NCBI RefSeq assembly: GCF_035917235.1
Contig: NZ_CP108423.1
Location: forward strand, 4,307,501-4,371,500
Length of the DNA stretch: 64,000 bases
Direction of reading: 5' to 3'
From: Streptomyces sp. NBC_01294
GTDB lineage: Bacteria > Actinomycetota > Actinomycetes > Streptomycetales > Streptomycetaceae
The position numbers and the translations under genes are program-made. The notes under the pieces are model-generated. The model was not told the DNA's origin and made no database searches. It worked only from the letters and a program-made list of their open reading frames with translations. This document shows, in pieces, positions 46,888 to 55,651 of this stretch. Numbering within the stretch: the stretch's first letter is position 1; each line of letters begins with the position of its first letter.

Positions 46888-47178
46888 ATGTGTGGAGCAC
46901 AGATCGGCGGGCCCGACCTCGCGACGCTCAAGCCCGGTGAGACCGCGATCCAGGGTCAGGTGACCAAGGACGGCGAGCCCATCAGCGGTTACGTGCGGCT
47001 GCTGGACTCGACCGGCGAGTTCACCGCCGAGGTCCCGACCTCGGCGACCGGCCAGTTCCGCTTCTACGCCGCCACCGGCTCCTGGACGCTGCGGGCGCTC
47101 GTCCCGGGTGCCCAGGCGGACCGCGCCGTCGTGGTCGCCGAGGCCGGCGGCGTGACGGACGTGGCGATCGCGGTCTGA
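46888..47178 (+). CDS. sseC: DUF1416 protein, SseC-like
   Basis: The 96-residue protein starts MCGAQIGGPDLATLKPGE and has a beta-sandwich-like body (GYVRLLDSTGEFTAEV, then GQFRFYAATGSWTLRALVPG). The family is encoded next to CysA2-type rhodaneses in actinobacteria and is linked to sulfur metabolism, but its reaction is not known. It follows the rhodanese by 53 bp. Confidence 0.92.
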   Translation: MCGAQIGGPDLATLKPGETAIQGQVTKDGEPISGYVRLLDSTGEFTAEVPTSATGQFRFYAATGSWTLRALVPGAQADRAVVVAEAGGVTDVAIAV

Positions 47179-47210
47179 GCACCGCACGTGTGATCGCCTG
47201 ATTGATCGGC

Positions 47211-47265
47211 CGAAGGGCCGCACCCCCGGGGGTTGGACGCCACTGGAACGGGGTGCGGCCCTTCG
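47211..47265 (+). terminator. Hairpin after sseC
   Basis: Perfect 16-bp arms CGAAGGGCCGCACCCC (47211-47226) and GGGGTGCGGCCCTTCG (47250-47265) with a 23-nt loop stand 33 bp after the sseC stop. No T-run follows, as is common for Streptomyces terminators. Confidence 0.75.
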
Positions 47266-47310
47266 TGCCGTCCGCCTTGTGCCGGCGGGACCCCGCTCTA
47301 CGCTGGAAGC

Positions 47311-47574
47311 ATGTACGCCCGGCGCCGACGCGCCTACTTCCTGCTCATGGGCGGATGCCTGGTCCTTTTCATCTCCGCCTGGTCCTTCGTGCGCCTGCTG
47401 TCGGTGGAGGCGGCGGTGGCCATGTGCGTGGTCGCCATGGTCATCCCGCCGGTCGCCGCGATGATCGCCAACCGGCGCGGCCCGGACGACCGCTGGTGGG
47501 ACGACCCCTCGGGTGACCCGAAGTCCGACGAGTGGTGGGACGAACTGGACGGAAAGCGGCGCCATGACGAGTGA
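47311..47574 (+). CDS. DUF3099 small membrane protein
   Basis: This 87-residue protein has a basic start MYARRRRAYFLL, two membrane helices (about 8-27 and 33-52) and a hydrophilic tail rich in Trp/Asp (RWWDDPSGDPKSDEWWDE). It fits the DUF3099 family, whose function is unknown. Confidence 0.82.
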   Translation: MYARRRRAYFLLMGGCLVLFISAWSFVRLLSVEAAVAMCVVAMVIPPVAAMIANRRGPDDRWWDDPSGDPKSDEWWDELDGKRRHDE

Positions 47575-47688
47575 AACGCGCTGCGAGATAAGAATGTAAT
47601 AAGCATTCATACAACTGCTCCACCCGGGGGCGGGTCATGGGTACGCGCGGGTAACCGAACCTGCGCCTCCAGTCCTGCGGGGGCCCTC

Positions 47689-48531
47689 TTGGAACATGAA
47701 CAGACCATCCCTGAGCAGCGGAAAGAGGGGGAGGCCGGGGCAGATCTGCATGTTCCGGATGCTCCGGAATCCTCGGACGCCCCGGGTGCACCGGTCGCTC
47801 CGGCCCCGCGGCCCCGCCGGGGCCGCGGCCGTACGACGATCCTGATCGCGGGCGCGGCCGTGCTCGGCGTGCTCGCCGGGACGGTCACCGGCTACGCCGT
47901 CCAGTACCACCGCGAGCCCACGCCCCTGGCGCCGCTGGCCCAGCAGGACGTCAAGGGCCCGAAGCCGCTGGCGATCAATGACACGACGACCCTGCGCTCG
48001 ATCAACGCGAACCGCTGGCACAAGGCGGACGAGGACCTCGTCAAGAAGCTGGTGGAGGTCCCCGGCGGCGCCCAGAACGTCTTCTCGGGCCCGCAGTCTC
48101 CGGACGAGTTCTCCATCGGTCACTTCGAGCACCCGTCCGGTGGGGTCGGCGGCCTCATCGCCGACGACGTCAGGCGGATCGCCGCCGTTCACTGGTCCGT
48201 GGGCGACCGGGACTTCGTCGAGATCACACTGCTCCAGTTCCGGGACCGCAGCGGGGCCGAAGGCTTCCAGTCGGGTGTGAACCAGTACATGCCGACGAAG
48301 AAGTACGCGGGCAACAACGGCCGGGAGGTTCCCGGCGTTCCCGAGGACTTCGGCCAGCTGTGGATCGACTCCAAAGCCGACGAGGAGCCCGGCTACCACC
48401 CGATCCGCATGGGCACCGCGATCGTCCGCCGCGGCGACATCGTCATGCACCTCCAGTACACGAACAACCGCGGCAAGGTCGACGAGAACGTCGTCGCCGA
48501 GCTGGCCAAGCGACAGATGGAGCGGCTGTGA
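47689..48531 (+). CDS. Membrane-anchored secreted protein, first of three
   Basis: The 280-residue protein has an acidic/Pro-rich cytoplasmic part (1-45), one membrane helix (about 48-68) and an extracellular domain of about 210 residues with VEITLLQFRDRSGAEGFQSG. It is not a recognised enzyme family. The first available start is TTG 47689 and has no clear ribosome-binding site, so the start is uncertain. Its stop overlaps the next gene as GTGA. Confidence 0.75.
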   Translation: MEHEQTIPEQRKEGEAGADLHVPDAPESSDAPGAPVAPAPRPRRGRGRTTILIAGAAVLGVLAGTVTGYAVQYHREPTPLAPLAQQDVKGPKPLAINDTTTLRSINANRWHKADEDLVKKLVEVPGGAQNVFSGPQSPDEFSIGHFEHPSGGVGGLIADDVRRIAAVHWSVGDRDFVEITLLQFRDRSGAEGFQSGVNQYMPTKKYAGNNGREVPGVPEDFGQLWIDSKADEEPGYHPIRMGTAIVRRGDIVMHLQYTNNRGKVDENVVAELAKRQMERL

Positions 48532-49538
48532 GCGAGCGGCAGAACGTGACCGACGCCGTCGAGGACAGCGCGCCCGAGCCGGCCGTGCCCGCGGAGCAGT
48601 CCGCACCAGAGCCCGTCGCGCCCGAGGCCGTGGCGCCGGAGCCGGTCGCGCCGGAGCCCGTGGCGGCGGAGCCGGTCGCGCCCGAGGCCGTCGTGGCCCC
48701 GGCCGTCGCGCCCGAGGCCGTGGTGCCGGAGCCGGTCGCGCCCGAGGCCGTGGCGCCGGAGGCCGTCGTGGCCGTGCCCCTCCAAGAGGCCGCGCCCGCG
48801 CGCAAGGCGAACCGCAGGACCGTCCGGCTGGTGGCGGCCGCCGTGGGCGCCGTCGTCCTCGCGGGCGGCGGCCTGTGGGCCGCGGCCGCACTCGGCGATG
48901 CCGACCGGACCGCGCCCACCCGCTACTGGCTGGCCGCGGACGCACCCCTCGCCGAGCCGGGCGAGGTGCCGTCCGTACCGGCCAACGAACTCCAGGGCAA
49001 GCTGCTGCCGCTCCCCAAGAACTACTGGCTCGGCCCCGACATCGACGCCGAGGGCAACAACTACTTCATCTCGGGCGAGCGGGCGCTGCAGATCGCCAAG
49101 GAGGACCGCACGGGTCTCTCCGGCAGCGAGCGCGCGGAGCGCGACAAGGCCCTCGCCGGCCTGAAGCTCAAGGGAGTGGCCGGACGCAGCTACACCACGC
49201 GCCACGGCGCCGGTGCGTCGGTGGTCGAGATCCAGCTCATGCAGGCGGATCCCCAGCAGCTCGCCCAGTTCGGCGAGTTCGCCAAGAAGATCCTCTCGCT
49301 CGTCGACGCCGACGGGAAGGCGCCCAAGGTGGACGGCTTCCCGGACGCCAAGTGCATGCTGAGCCCCCTCGTCCGGGAGAAGGACGAGAAGATCGACGCC
49401 CTCGACTGCCTGGCCGTCCAGGGCGACGTGCTGGTGAGCTTCCGGGTGTACGGGTCCGGGGACTTCCTGCCCAATGACGCAGCGGCCCTGTTCAAGGAAC
49501 AGCTGAACCACCTCAAGTCCCCCGGAGAGTCCGCGTGA
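48528..49538 (+). CDS. Membrane-anchored secreted protein with VAPEPVAPEA repeats, second of three
   Basis: The 336-residue protein has a cytoplasmic repeat region (about 20-80) of APEPV/APEAV units, a membrane helix (about 98-118) and an extracellular domain. In that domain ASVVEIQLMQADPQQLAQFG parallels the VEITLLQF block of the preceding product, suggesting paralogy. GTG 48528 overlaps the upstream stop. Its own stop again forms GTGA with the third gene. Confidence 0.78.
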   Translation: MSERQNVTDAVEDSAPEPAVPAEQSAPEPVAPEAVAPEPVAPEPVAAEPVAPEAVVAPAVAPEAVVPEPVAPEAVAPEAVVAVPLQEAAPARKANRRTVRLVAAAVGAVVLAGGGLWAAAALGDADRTAPTRYWLAADAPLAEPGEVPSVPANELQGKLLPLPKNYWLGPDIDAEGNNYFISGERALQIAKEDRTGLSGSERAERDKALAGLKLKGVAGRSYTTRHGAGASVVEIQLMQADPQQLAQFGEFAKKILSLVDADGKAPKVDGFPDAKCMLSPLVREKDEKIDALDCLAVQGDVLVSFRVYGSGDFLPNDAAALFKEQLNHLKSPGESA

Positions 49539-50440
49539 GCGAGCAGAACACCATCGACGCGACCCCCGAGGCCCCGGCCGCGGCCGGGGCGGCGGTCGAG
49601 GACGCGCCGGCGCCCGGTCCTTGGGCGGCCCCGGAGGCCCCGCCCAAGGACCGGCGCCGACTGTTCGCCGCCCTGCGGTGGACCGCCGCCGTCGCCGTCT
49701 TCGCCGTCGTCGGCGCGGGCGTCGCGTACGGGATCACCCGGCCCGAGCGCACCGACATCCCCGGCCTGTCCACCGAGAGCGACGGCCGCTGGACGTTCCC
49801 GGTGCTCTCCAAGCCCGCGCTGCCCGCGGGCGCCCCCCTTCCCCAGGGCCCGGACAACAAGGACGAGACGCACTACGCGGTGCTCTCCGGCCTGCTCCTG
49901 CCCGCCCCCGAGGGCGCGAAGACCGACGACGCGTTCAAGGTGGACAAGGGCGGGGTGGTGTCGGTCGACGCCTTCCTGGAGGAGTACACCCCCGAGGCCC
50001 GCGAGAAGCTGAAGCAGCAGCTCGAATGGGACGGGCTGCGCCAGATCACCGGCCGCGGCTGGACCATGGCGGACGGCACGCGTACCCACGTGTACCTGCT
50101 GCGCTTCCACGCGTCGGGCTTCGTGGACGCCTTCAAGGGCTGCACGTTCAACGCCCCGCTGGACGGCGTCTCGGCCCTGGACCTGGACGACGTCTGGAAC
50201 AAGACCAAGAACACGCAGGCCAGCAGCCTCCCGATGGGATTCCCGGGGTCGGGCGTGATCGGCGAGCGCGAGGTCATCGTGTACCAGGAGGTCCCGCCCG
50301 TCCTCGGCGACGAGCAGACCAAGCTCGGCTGCCTCCAGGCGGGTGACGTCCTGGGCATGGTCGTCCAGACCCGCAAGGGCGAGGTGGCCCCCGTCCCCTT
50401 CCACCAGACCGTGCTGCTGCAGGGCCAGCTCCTGAGCTGA
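49535..50440 (+). CDS. Membrane-anchored secreted protein, third of three
   Basis: The 301-residue protein has an Ala/Pro-rich cytoplasmic part, a membrane helix (about 48-70) and an extracellular domain with THVYLLRFHASGFVDAFKGC, similar in layout to the two preceding products, plus a second Cys near residue 267. The function is unknown. It is translationally coupled to the gene before it, and a strong hairpin follows its stop directly. Confidence 0.78.
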   Translation: MSEQNTIDATPEAPAAAGAAVEDAPAPGPWAAPEAPPKDRRRLFAALRWTAAVAVFAVVGAGVAYGITRPERTDIPGLSTESDGRWTFPVLSKPALPAGAPLPQGPDNKDETHYAVLSGLLLPAPEGAKTDDAFKVDKGGVVSVDAFLEEYTPEAREKLKQQLEWDGLRQITGRGWTMADGTRTHVYLLRFHASGFVDAFKGCTFNAPLDGVSALDLDDVWNKTKNTQASSLPMGFPGSGVIGEREVIVYQEVPPVLGDEQTKLGCLQAGDVLGMVVQTRKGEVAPVPFHQTVLLQGQLLS

Positions 50441-50474
50441 CCACCGGGTCGGGCCCCGAGGCCCGACCCGGTGG
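50441..50474 (+). terminator. Terminator of the three-gene membrane protein operon
   Basis: Perfect 15-bp arms CCACCGGGTCGGGCC / GGCCCGACCCGGTGG with a 4-nt loop start at the base after the stop codon. There is no T-run. Confidence 0.8.
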
Positions 50475-50597
50475 CCCGGCCCCGGCCGGCCGCCGGGGCG
50501 ACCGGTACGGCCCACCTCGCACAGTGCGCCGGTCCCCGGGCCAGTAGGCTTGGGGACCGGCCCCGTACAGCCCCGAAACGATTCCGAGGAGCACCCC

Positions 50598-50699
50598 GTG
50601 CTTGAGGCAGTCTTCACCTCCCTGCTGGTCCTGGTCTGCGTCGGCGTCATGGCCTTCACCGGCCTGGCCGTCAAGAAGCTGTACCAGGGTCAGCGCTGA
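50598..50699 (+). CDS. 33-residue conserved small membrane protein
   Basis: GTG 50598 follows GAGGAG with 6-nt spacing. The peptide LEAVFTSLLVLVCVGVMAFT plus GLAVKKLYQGQR is a single membrane helix with a basic tail. The same small protein is familiar from many Streptomyces, upstream of the nitrobindin gene; its function is unknown. Confidence 0.75.
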   Translation: MLEAVFTSLLVLVCVGVMAFTGLAVKKLYQGQR

Positions 50700-50757
50700 G
50701 CCAGCGCCCAGCAGACCGCCCCGGAACCCCTCCCACAGATCGCCTGAGCATCCATTC

Positions 50758-51330
50758 ATGATCCAGATCCCGTCCGACCTGAACCCGGGCCTCGTCCCCC
50801 TCGCCTTCCTCCTCGGCAACTGGGAGGGTGCGGGAGTCTTTGACTTCCCCGGCGAGGAGAAGTGCAACTTCGGCCAGGAGGTCGTCTTCAGCCACGACGG
50901 CCGGGACTTCCTGGAGTACACCTCCCACACGTGGGTCCTCGACGCCGAGGGCAACAAGGTGCGCCCGCTGGAGTCCGAGTCGGGTTACTGGCGCATCGAC
51001 AAGGACCGCAAGGTCGAGATCGTCATGGTCCGCGACCAGGGCGTCGTCGAGGTCTGGTACGGCGAGCTCGCCGACCAGAAGCCCCAGATCGACCTGGTCA
51101 CCGACGCGGTCGCCCGCACCGCGGCCTCCGGGCCGTACAGCGGCGGCAAGCGGCTCTACGGATACGTGAAGAGCGACCTCATGTGGGTCGGCGAGAAGGC
51201 CACCCCGGACGTCGAGCTGCGTCCGTACATGTCGGCCCAGCTCAAGAAGGTCGTCACGCCCGAGGAGGTCGCGGAGATGGCGCGCAACCTCCCGGACATG
51301 CCGGACGACGGCATCGCCTTCTTCCGCTGA
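50758..51330 (+). CDS. Nitrobindin / FABP-like heme-binding protein
   Basis: The 190-residue beta-barrel protein has LAFLLGNWEGAGVFDFPG at residues 14-31, EYTSHTWVLDAEG, and VELRPYMSAQLKKV near the end, matching the actinobacterial FABP/nitrobindin family. Family members bind ferric heme and can isomerise peroxynitrite. It is cytosolic, 58 bp after the small membrane protein gene. Confidence 0.9.
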   Translation: MIQIPSDLNPGLVPLAFLLGNWEGAGVFDFPGEEKCNFGQEVVFSHDGRDFLEYTSHTWVLDAEGNKVRPLESESGYWRIDKDRKVEIVMVRDQGVVEVWYGELADQKPQIDLVTDAVARTAASGPYSGGKRLYGYVKSDLMWVGEKATPDVELRPYMSAQLKKVVTPEEVAEMARNLPDMPDDGIAFFR

Positions 51331-51354
51331 CCGATCCGTCCACAGGCTGTGCAG

Positions 51355-51387
51355 AAGGGGACCGCGGGGCCGACCCGCGGTCCCCTT
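51355..51387 (+). terminator. Terminator between nitrobindin and nur
   Basis: Perfect 14-bp arms AAGGGGACCGCGGG (51355-51368) and CCCGCGGTCCCCTT (51374-51387) with a 5-nt loop. It ends 24 bp before the nur start and so separates the two transcripts. Confidence 0.85.
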
Positions 51388-51410
51388 CGCGCGCTTACAC
51401 TGGCCGGGTG

Positions 51411-51863
51411 GTGAGCACCGAGAGCAGCGAAGGCACCGACTGGAAGGCCGATCTGCGGCAGCGCGGCTACCGGCTGACCCCGCAGCGCCAGCTCGTGCTG
51501 GAAGCGGTCGACACCCTGGAGCACGCCACCCCGGACGAGATCCTCGCCCAGGTGCGCAAGACCGCCTCCGGGGTCAACATCTCCACCGTCTACCGGACGC
51601 TGGAGCTCCTGGAGGAGCTCGGCCTCGTCTCGCACGCCCACCTCGGGCACGGGGCCCCGACCTACCACCTCGCCGACCGGCACCACCACATGCACCTGGT
51701 GTGCCGCGACTGCGCCGACGTGATCGAGGCGGACGTGGACGTCGCCGCCGAGTTCACGGCGAAGCTCCGCGGCACTTTCGGCTTCGAGACCGACATGAAG
51801 CACTTCGCGATCTTCGGGCTGTGCCGCAAGTGTGCGGCGAAACAGCGTGCCGGTCAGGCGTAG
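51411..51863 (+). CDS. nur: Fur-family regulator Nur (nickel)
   Basis: This 150-residue regulator has the Fur winged helix (DLRQRGYRLTPQRQLVLEAV, then NISTVYRTLELLEELGLV) and metal residues in HLADRHHHMHLVCRDC and ETDMKHFAIFGLC. It closely follows S. coelicolor Nur, which represses nickel uptake and Fe-SOD genes when nickel is present. GTG 51411 or the adjacent GTG 51408 starts it. It is 21 bp upstream of ygfZ. Confidence 0.9.
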   Translation: MSTESSEGTDWKADLRQRGYRLTPQRQLVLEAVDTLEHATPDEILAQVRKTASGVNISTVYRTLELLEELGLVSHAHLGHGAPTYHLADRHHHMHLVCRDCADVIEADVDVAAEFTAKLRGTFGFETDMKHFAIFGLCRKCAAKQRAGQA

Positions 51864-51884
51864 CCGGGTCGTACGCTTGGTCCC

Positions 51885-52853
51885 ATGACCAGCAGCCCCT
51901 TGCTCCATCTCCCCGGCGCCGTGCAGGCCGAAGGCCGCGACGAGGGCGTCGCCGCCCACTACGGCGAGCTGTACGGCGAACAGCGCACGCTCGCCGACGG
52001 GCGCGGCTTCGTCGACCTCTCGCACCGCGGAGTCGTCACCGTCTCCGGGCCCGAGCGGCTCAGCTGGCTGCACCTCCTGCTCACCCAGCACCTCACCGAG
52101 CTGCCGGCCGGCCAGGCCACCGAGGCGCTGATCCTCTCCGCGAACGGCCACATCGAACACGCGCTCTACCTCGTCGACGACGGCGAGACCACCTGGGCGC
52201 ACGTGGAGCCCGGCACCCAGGGGGAGCTGATCGCCTACCTGGAGTCGATGAAGTTCTTCTACCGCGTCGAAGTCGCCGACCGCACCGAGGAGTTCGCGGT
52301 GGTGCACCTGCCGGCCGGCTCCATCGCCGAGGTCGCCAAGGAGCACGTCGTACGGGAGACCGCGCACGGCCGCGACGTCTTCCTGCCCCGCGCCGAGCTG
52401 GAGTCCTTCGCCGCCTCGCACGGCCCGGCCGCCGGCCTCCTCGCCTACGAGGCCCTGCGCGTCGAGGCGCACCTGCCGCGGCTCGGCCTGGAGACCGACC
52501 ACCGCACCATCCCGCACGAGCTGGGCTGGATCGGCACCGCCGTGCACCTGCAGAAGGGCTGCTACCGCGGCCAGGAGACGGTGGCCCGCGTCCACAACCT
52601 GGGCAAGCCCCCGCGCCGCCTGGTCTTCCTGCACCTGGACGGCTCGGAGGTGCTGCTCCCGGCGCACGGCGCCCCGGTGCGGCTCGCCGCGGACGGGGAG
52701 GAGGGCCGCCAGCTGGGCTTCGTGACCACCGCCGTCCGCCACCACGAGCTGGGCCCGATCGCCCTCGCGCTGGTCAAGCGGAACGTGCCGGTCGACGCGC
52801 CGCTGCTGGCCGGGACGACGGCCGCCGCGCAGGAGGTCGTCGTAGCGCCTTGA
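51885..52853 (+). CDS. ygfZ: YgfZ/GcvT-like folate-binding protein
   Basis: The 322-residue protein has GFVDLSHRGVVTVSGPERLS near residue 43 and the diagnostic motif KGCYRGQETVARVHNLGKPP near 225 with its conserved Cys. YgfZ proteins use tetrahydrofolate in assembly or repair of some iron-sulfur proteins. It is probably co-transcribed with nur. Confidence 0.93.
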   Translation: MTSSPLLHLPGAVQAEGRDEGVAAHYGELYGEQRTLADGRGFVDLSHRGVVTVSGPERLSWLHLLLTQHLTELPAGQATEALILSANGHIEHALYLVDDGETTWAHVEPGTQGELIAYLESMKFFYRVEVADRTEEFAVVHLPAGSIAEVAKEHVVRETAHGRDVFLPRAELESFAASHGPAAGLLAYEALRVEAHLPRLGLETDHRTIPHELGWIGTAVHLQKGCYRGQETVARVHNLGKPPRRLVFLHLDGSEVLLPAHGAPVRLAADGEEGRQLGFVTTAVRHHELGPIALALVKRNVPVDAPLLAGTTAAAQEVVVAP

Positions 52854-52862
52854 GGCCGCCGC

Positions 52863-52890
52863 CCGTCCCGGCGGATCACGGCCGGGACGG
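52863..52890. terminator. Bidirectional terminator between ygfZ and the glycosyltransferase
   Basis: Arms CCGTCCCGGC (52863-52872) and GCCGGGACGG (52881-52890) form a 10-bp stem 10 bp after the ygfZ stop. The proposed true stop of the convergent gene (52876-52878) falls in the loop. Confidence 0.65.
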
Positions 52891-54352
52891 CAGGGTCGCG
52901 CCCTGATGGCCCTGATGGCCCTGATGGCCCCGGCCGCCCGGGCCGCCTTCGTCGGTGCAGGCCGGGGGCAGGAGGGCGTGCAGGGTGCGGGTTCCCGGGA
53001 GCGGGCTCAGGCCGTGGGGGCGCCACGCGCGCGCGGGCGAACGCCGGAGGCGGTGCGCCGCCGGCCGTCAGCAGCACCACCGGCCGGCCGCAGGCCATCG
53101 CCCGGAGCCCGGCGGCGTCGATGCTGCCGTCGTGGCCGCCGACCTGCCGCGAGGAGCAGCCGAGCGCGTAGGCCACGCGGACCGCCTCGTGGCCGCTGAC
53201 CGTGCAGGGCGGGTGGACGCCGCGGCGGTGCAGCTCCGCGGCGGTGCGCGCGTACGCCGTGCGCAGGTCCCGGTAGCGGTCCGCCGCCCGGTGGAGCACC
53301 GCGTACTGGACGGCCAGGTGCCCGGCCAGGGCGACGGCGAGGACGGCCACGGCGGGCCGGCGCCAGGTCCGGGCCGCGTGTACGAGGGCCTGCGCCGCGG
53401 GCAGCGCGAGCAGCGCGTACGCCGGCAGCAGGAAGCGGGGCGCCGCGTATCCGATGAGGAACAGGTACGGCACGGAGACGGACACGGCCGCCGCGGTGGC
53501 CAGCACCAGCGGCCGGCGGCGGCCGCGCGCGACGGCGATCCCGGCCGCGACGGCCACCGGCAGCGCGAACCACCACAGGGCCAGCTCGGGCCGCCCCCAC
53601 GCCACGTCGCTGCACGGGCGGCACAGCGTACGGCCGGACAGGGCCCGCAGCTGGGCGCCGAACGCGAACTGCCCGCCGAAGCCGCCCTGGATCTCCCCGG
53701 CCCGGTGCAGCCGGGCCGCGAGCCCGCCGTAGCGCAGGTACGCCTCCACCACCCACGGCAGCGCGCCCAGCCCGACCCCCGCGGCGAGCGGAACCAGCCG
53801 GACCGGGGCGCGGGCGGCGAGAGCGGCCACCGCGAGGGGCAGGGCCAGCCAGAGCGCGTCGGAGGGGCGCATGAGGGCGACCAGCGCCAGGGCGGCGGCG
53901 AGGCCCGCGTGCGCGCGGCGCGAGGGCGGCAGCAGGAAGCAGGCGACCGCCACGACGGCCCCGTAGGCCACCCACAGGTTGGGCATGGCCTGCGAGCCGT
54001 AGAGCAGGGTGATCCACAGGCTCGCGAACAGCCCGGCCGCCATCACCACGACCGCGGGCCGCAGGATCGTCAGCCAGACCCGGAACGACCCGAAGAGCGC
54101 ACCCCCGGAGAGCAGTGCGAACCACACCCGCAGGTTGACCGGGTCCTGGCCGAGCGCGGCGGCGGGGGCGGCCAGGAAGGTGATGCCGCGGGCGCGCGGG
54201 GCGCTGAAGAAGGCGGCCGGCACGTACGGGCTGACCTGGCTGGCGTAGACGGCCTCGTCCCACCCGATACCGGACCCGGGGACCACGAGCAGCAACTGCA
54301 CCGCCGTGAAGAGGCCGGCCACCACGGCGAGAGCACGCGTTCCGGAAGCCAT
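52876..54352 (-). CDS. Polytopic glycosyltransferase-like membrane protein, probable frameshift near 53030
   Basis: The N-terminal 440 residues are a multi-spanning protein with a periplasmic-loop Asp in [20 protein letters not shown], as in GT-C mannosyl/arabinosyltransferases, and about ten helices. After [15 protein letters not shown] the frame enters an alternating CG run (53026-53035) and loses GC3 bias, running on to 52562 antisense to ygfZ. In the adjacent frame the coding bias continues ([20 protein letters not shown], then [10 protein letters not shown]) to a stop at 52876-52878. The span is one base over a multiple of three, so one extra base in the run would explain it. Confidence 0.72.
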
Positions 54353-54466
54353 GCGCCCACGCTGCCCCACGCGACCCCGTCGCCGCGCCGACGGCACCGG
54401 CGGCGCGACGACACGTCCCGCGCGCGGAGCAACAGGGGACGGGGACAGGACGGGGGAGCGGAGCCG

Positions 54467-54892
<426 letters not shown>

Positions 54893-55028
54893 ACCACCTG
54901 TGTACCAGCCGTGCACCCGTCCGGGGCCGATCGGGTGGAGTGGGACTGCACGGGGGCCACGGAGAGTGGCACCATGCACGCAGGCGGTGCGGGTGCGCCG
55001 CACCGGTCGAGGGGACGGACTCGTTCGT

Positions 55029-55604
55029 ATGAATACTTCTGGTACCTCCGTACCTGCATCACCCGCTTCCGTCGCAGCTGCCGCGGTACGACCGCCCGCG
55101 CAGCGCACGGCCGAGACGCAGGGGGCGACGACCGCGACCACCGCGCTCGGGCTGCCGGAGCTGCGGGCGCTGCGCCGGGACGCGCAGCGCGACGAGGCCG
55201 ATCTGAGCTATGTGCGCAGACTGCTCCAGGGCCGCATCGACATCCTGCGAGCCGAACTCGCCCGGCGGACCGACCCCGAGGCGCCGGTGGTGGACCGGCT
55301 CTCGGTGATCCTCGCCGACGCGCCCTCCAGCCGCAGCGCCTCCGCCCGGCACGTCACGCTCGGCACCCCGCACAGCGAGCAGTACCGGCTGCTGGCGGCG
55401 GAGATGCTGTCCGATGTGGAGCTCTCGGACCTGGGCGCGCGCACGGACGGCGAACTGCACGACGGGATGGGGCGCCTGGTGCGGTACGAGCAGCAGGTCT
55501 CGCGGCAGCGGCAGCAGCTGCAGCGCACGGTGGACGAGTGCAGTGCGGAGATCACCCGGCGGTACCGGGAGGGCGAGGCGCAGGTGGACGACCTGCTGGC
55601 GTAG
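55029..55604 (+). CDS. rsiG: RsiG, c-di-GMP-dependent anti-sigma factor for WhiG
   Basis: The 191-residue protein is an antiparallel helical hairpin after a disordered N-terminus (1-40). It carries both copies of the E(X)3S(X)2R(X)3Q(X)3D motif that binds c-di-GMP in Rsi[17 protein letters not shown] near residue 57 and [16 protein letters not shown] near 158. In S. venezuelae, RsiG with c-di-GMP holds the sporulation sigma factor WhiG inactive. ATG 55029. Confidence 0.93.
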   Translation: MNTSGTSVPASPASVAAAAVRPPAQRTAETQGATTATTALGLPELRALRRDAQRDEADLSYVRRLLQGRIDILRAELARRTDPEAPVVDRLSVILADAPSSRSASARHVTLGTPHSEQYRLLAAEMLSDVELSDLGARTDGELHDGMGRLVRYEQQVSRQRQQLQRTVDECSAEITRRYREGEAQVDDLLA

Positions 55605-55651
55605 GTAATTGGGGCGACCGGGCGCCGGTCGGGCGATTAGCGTGGGCGGCT

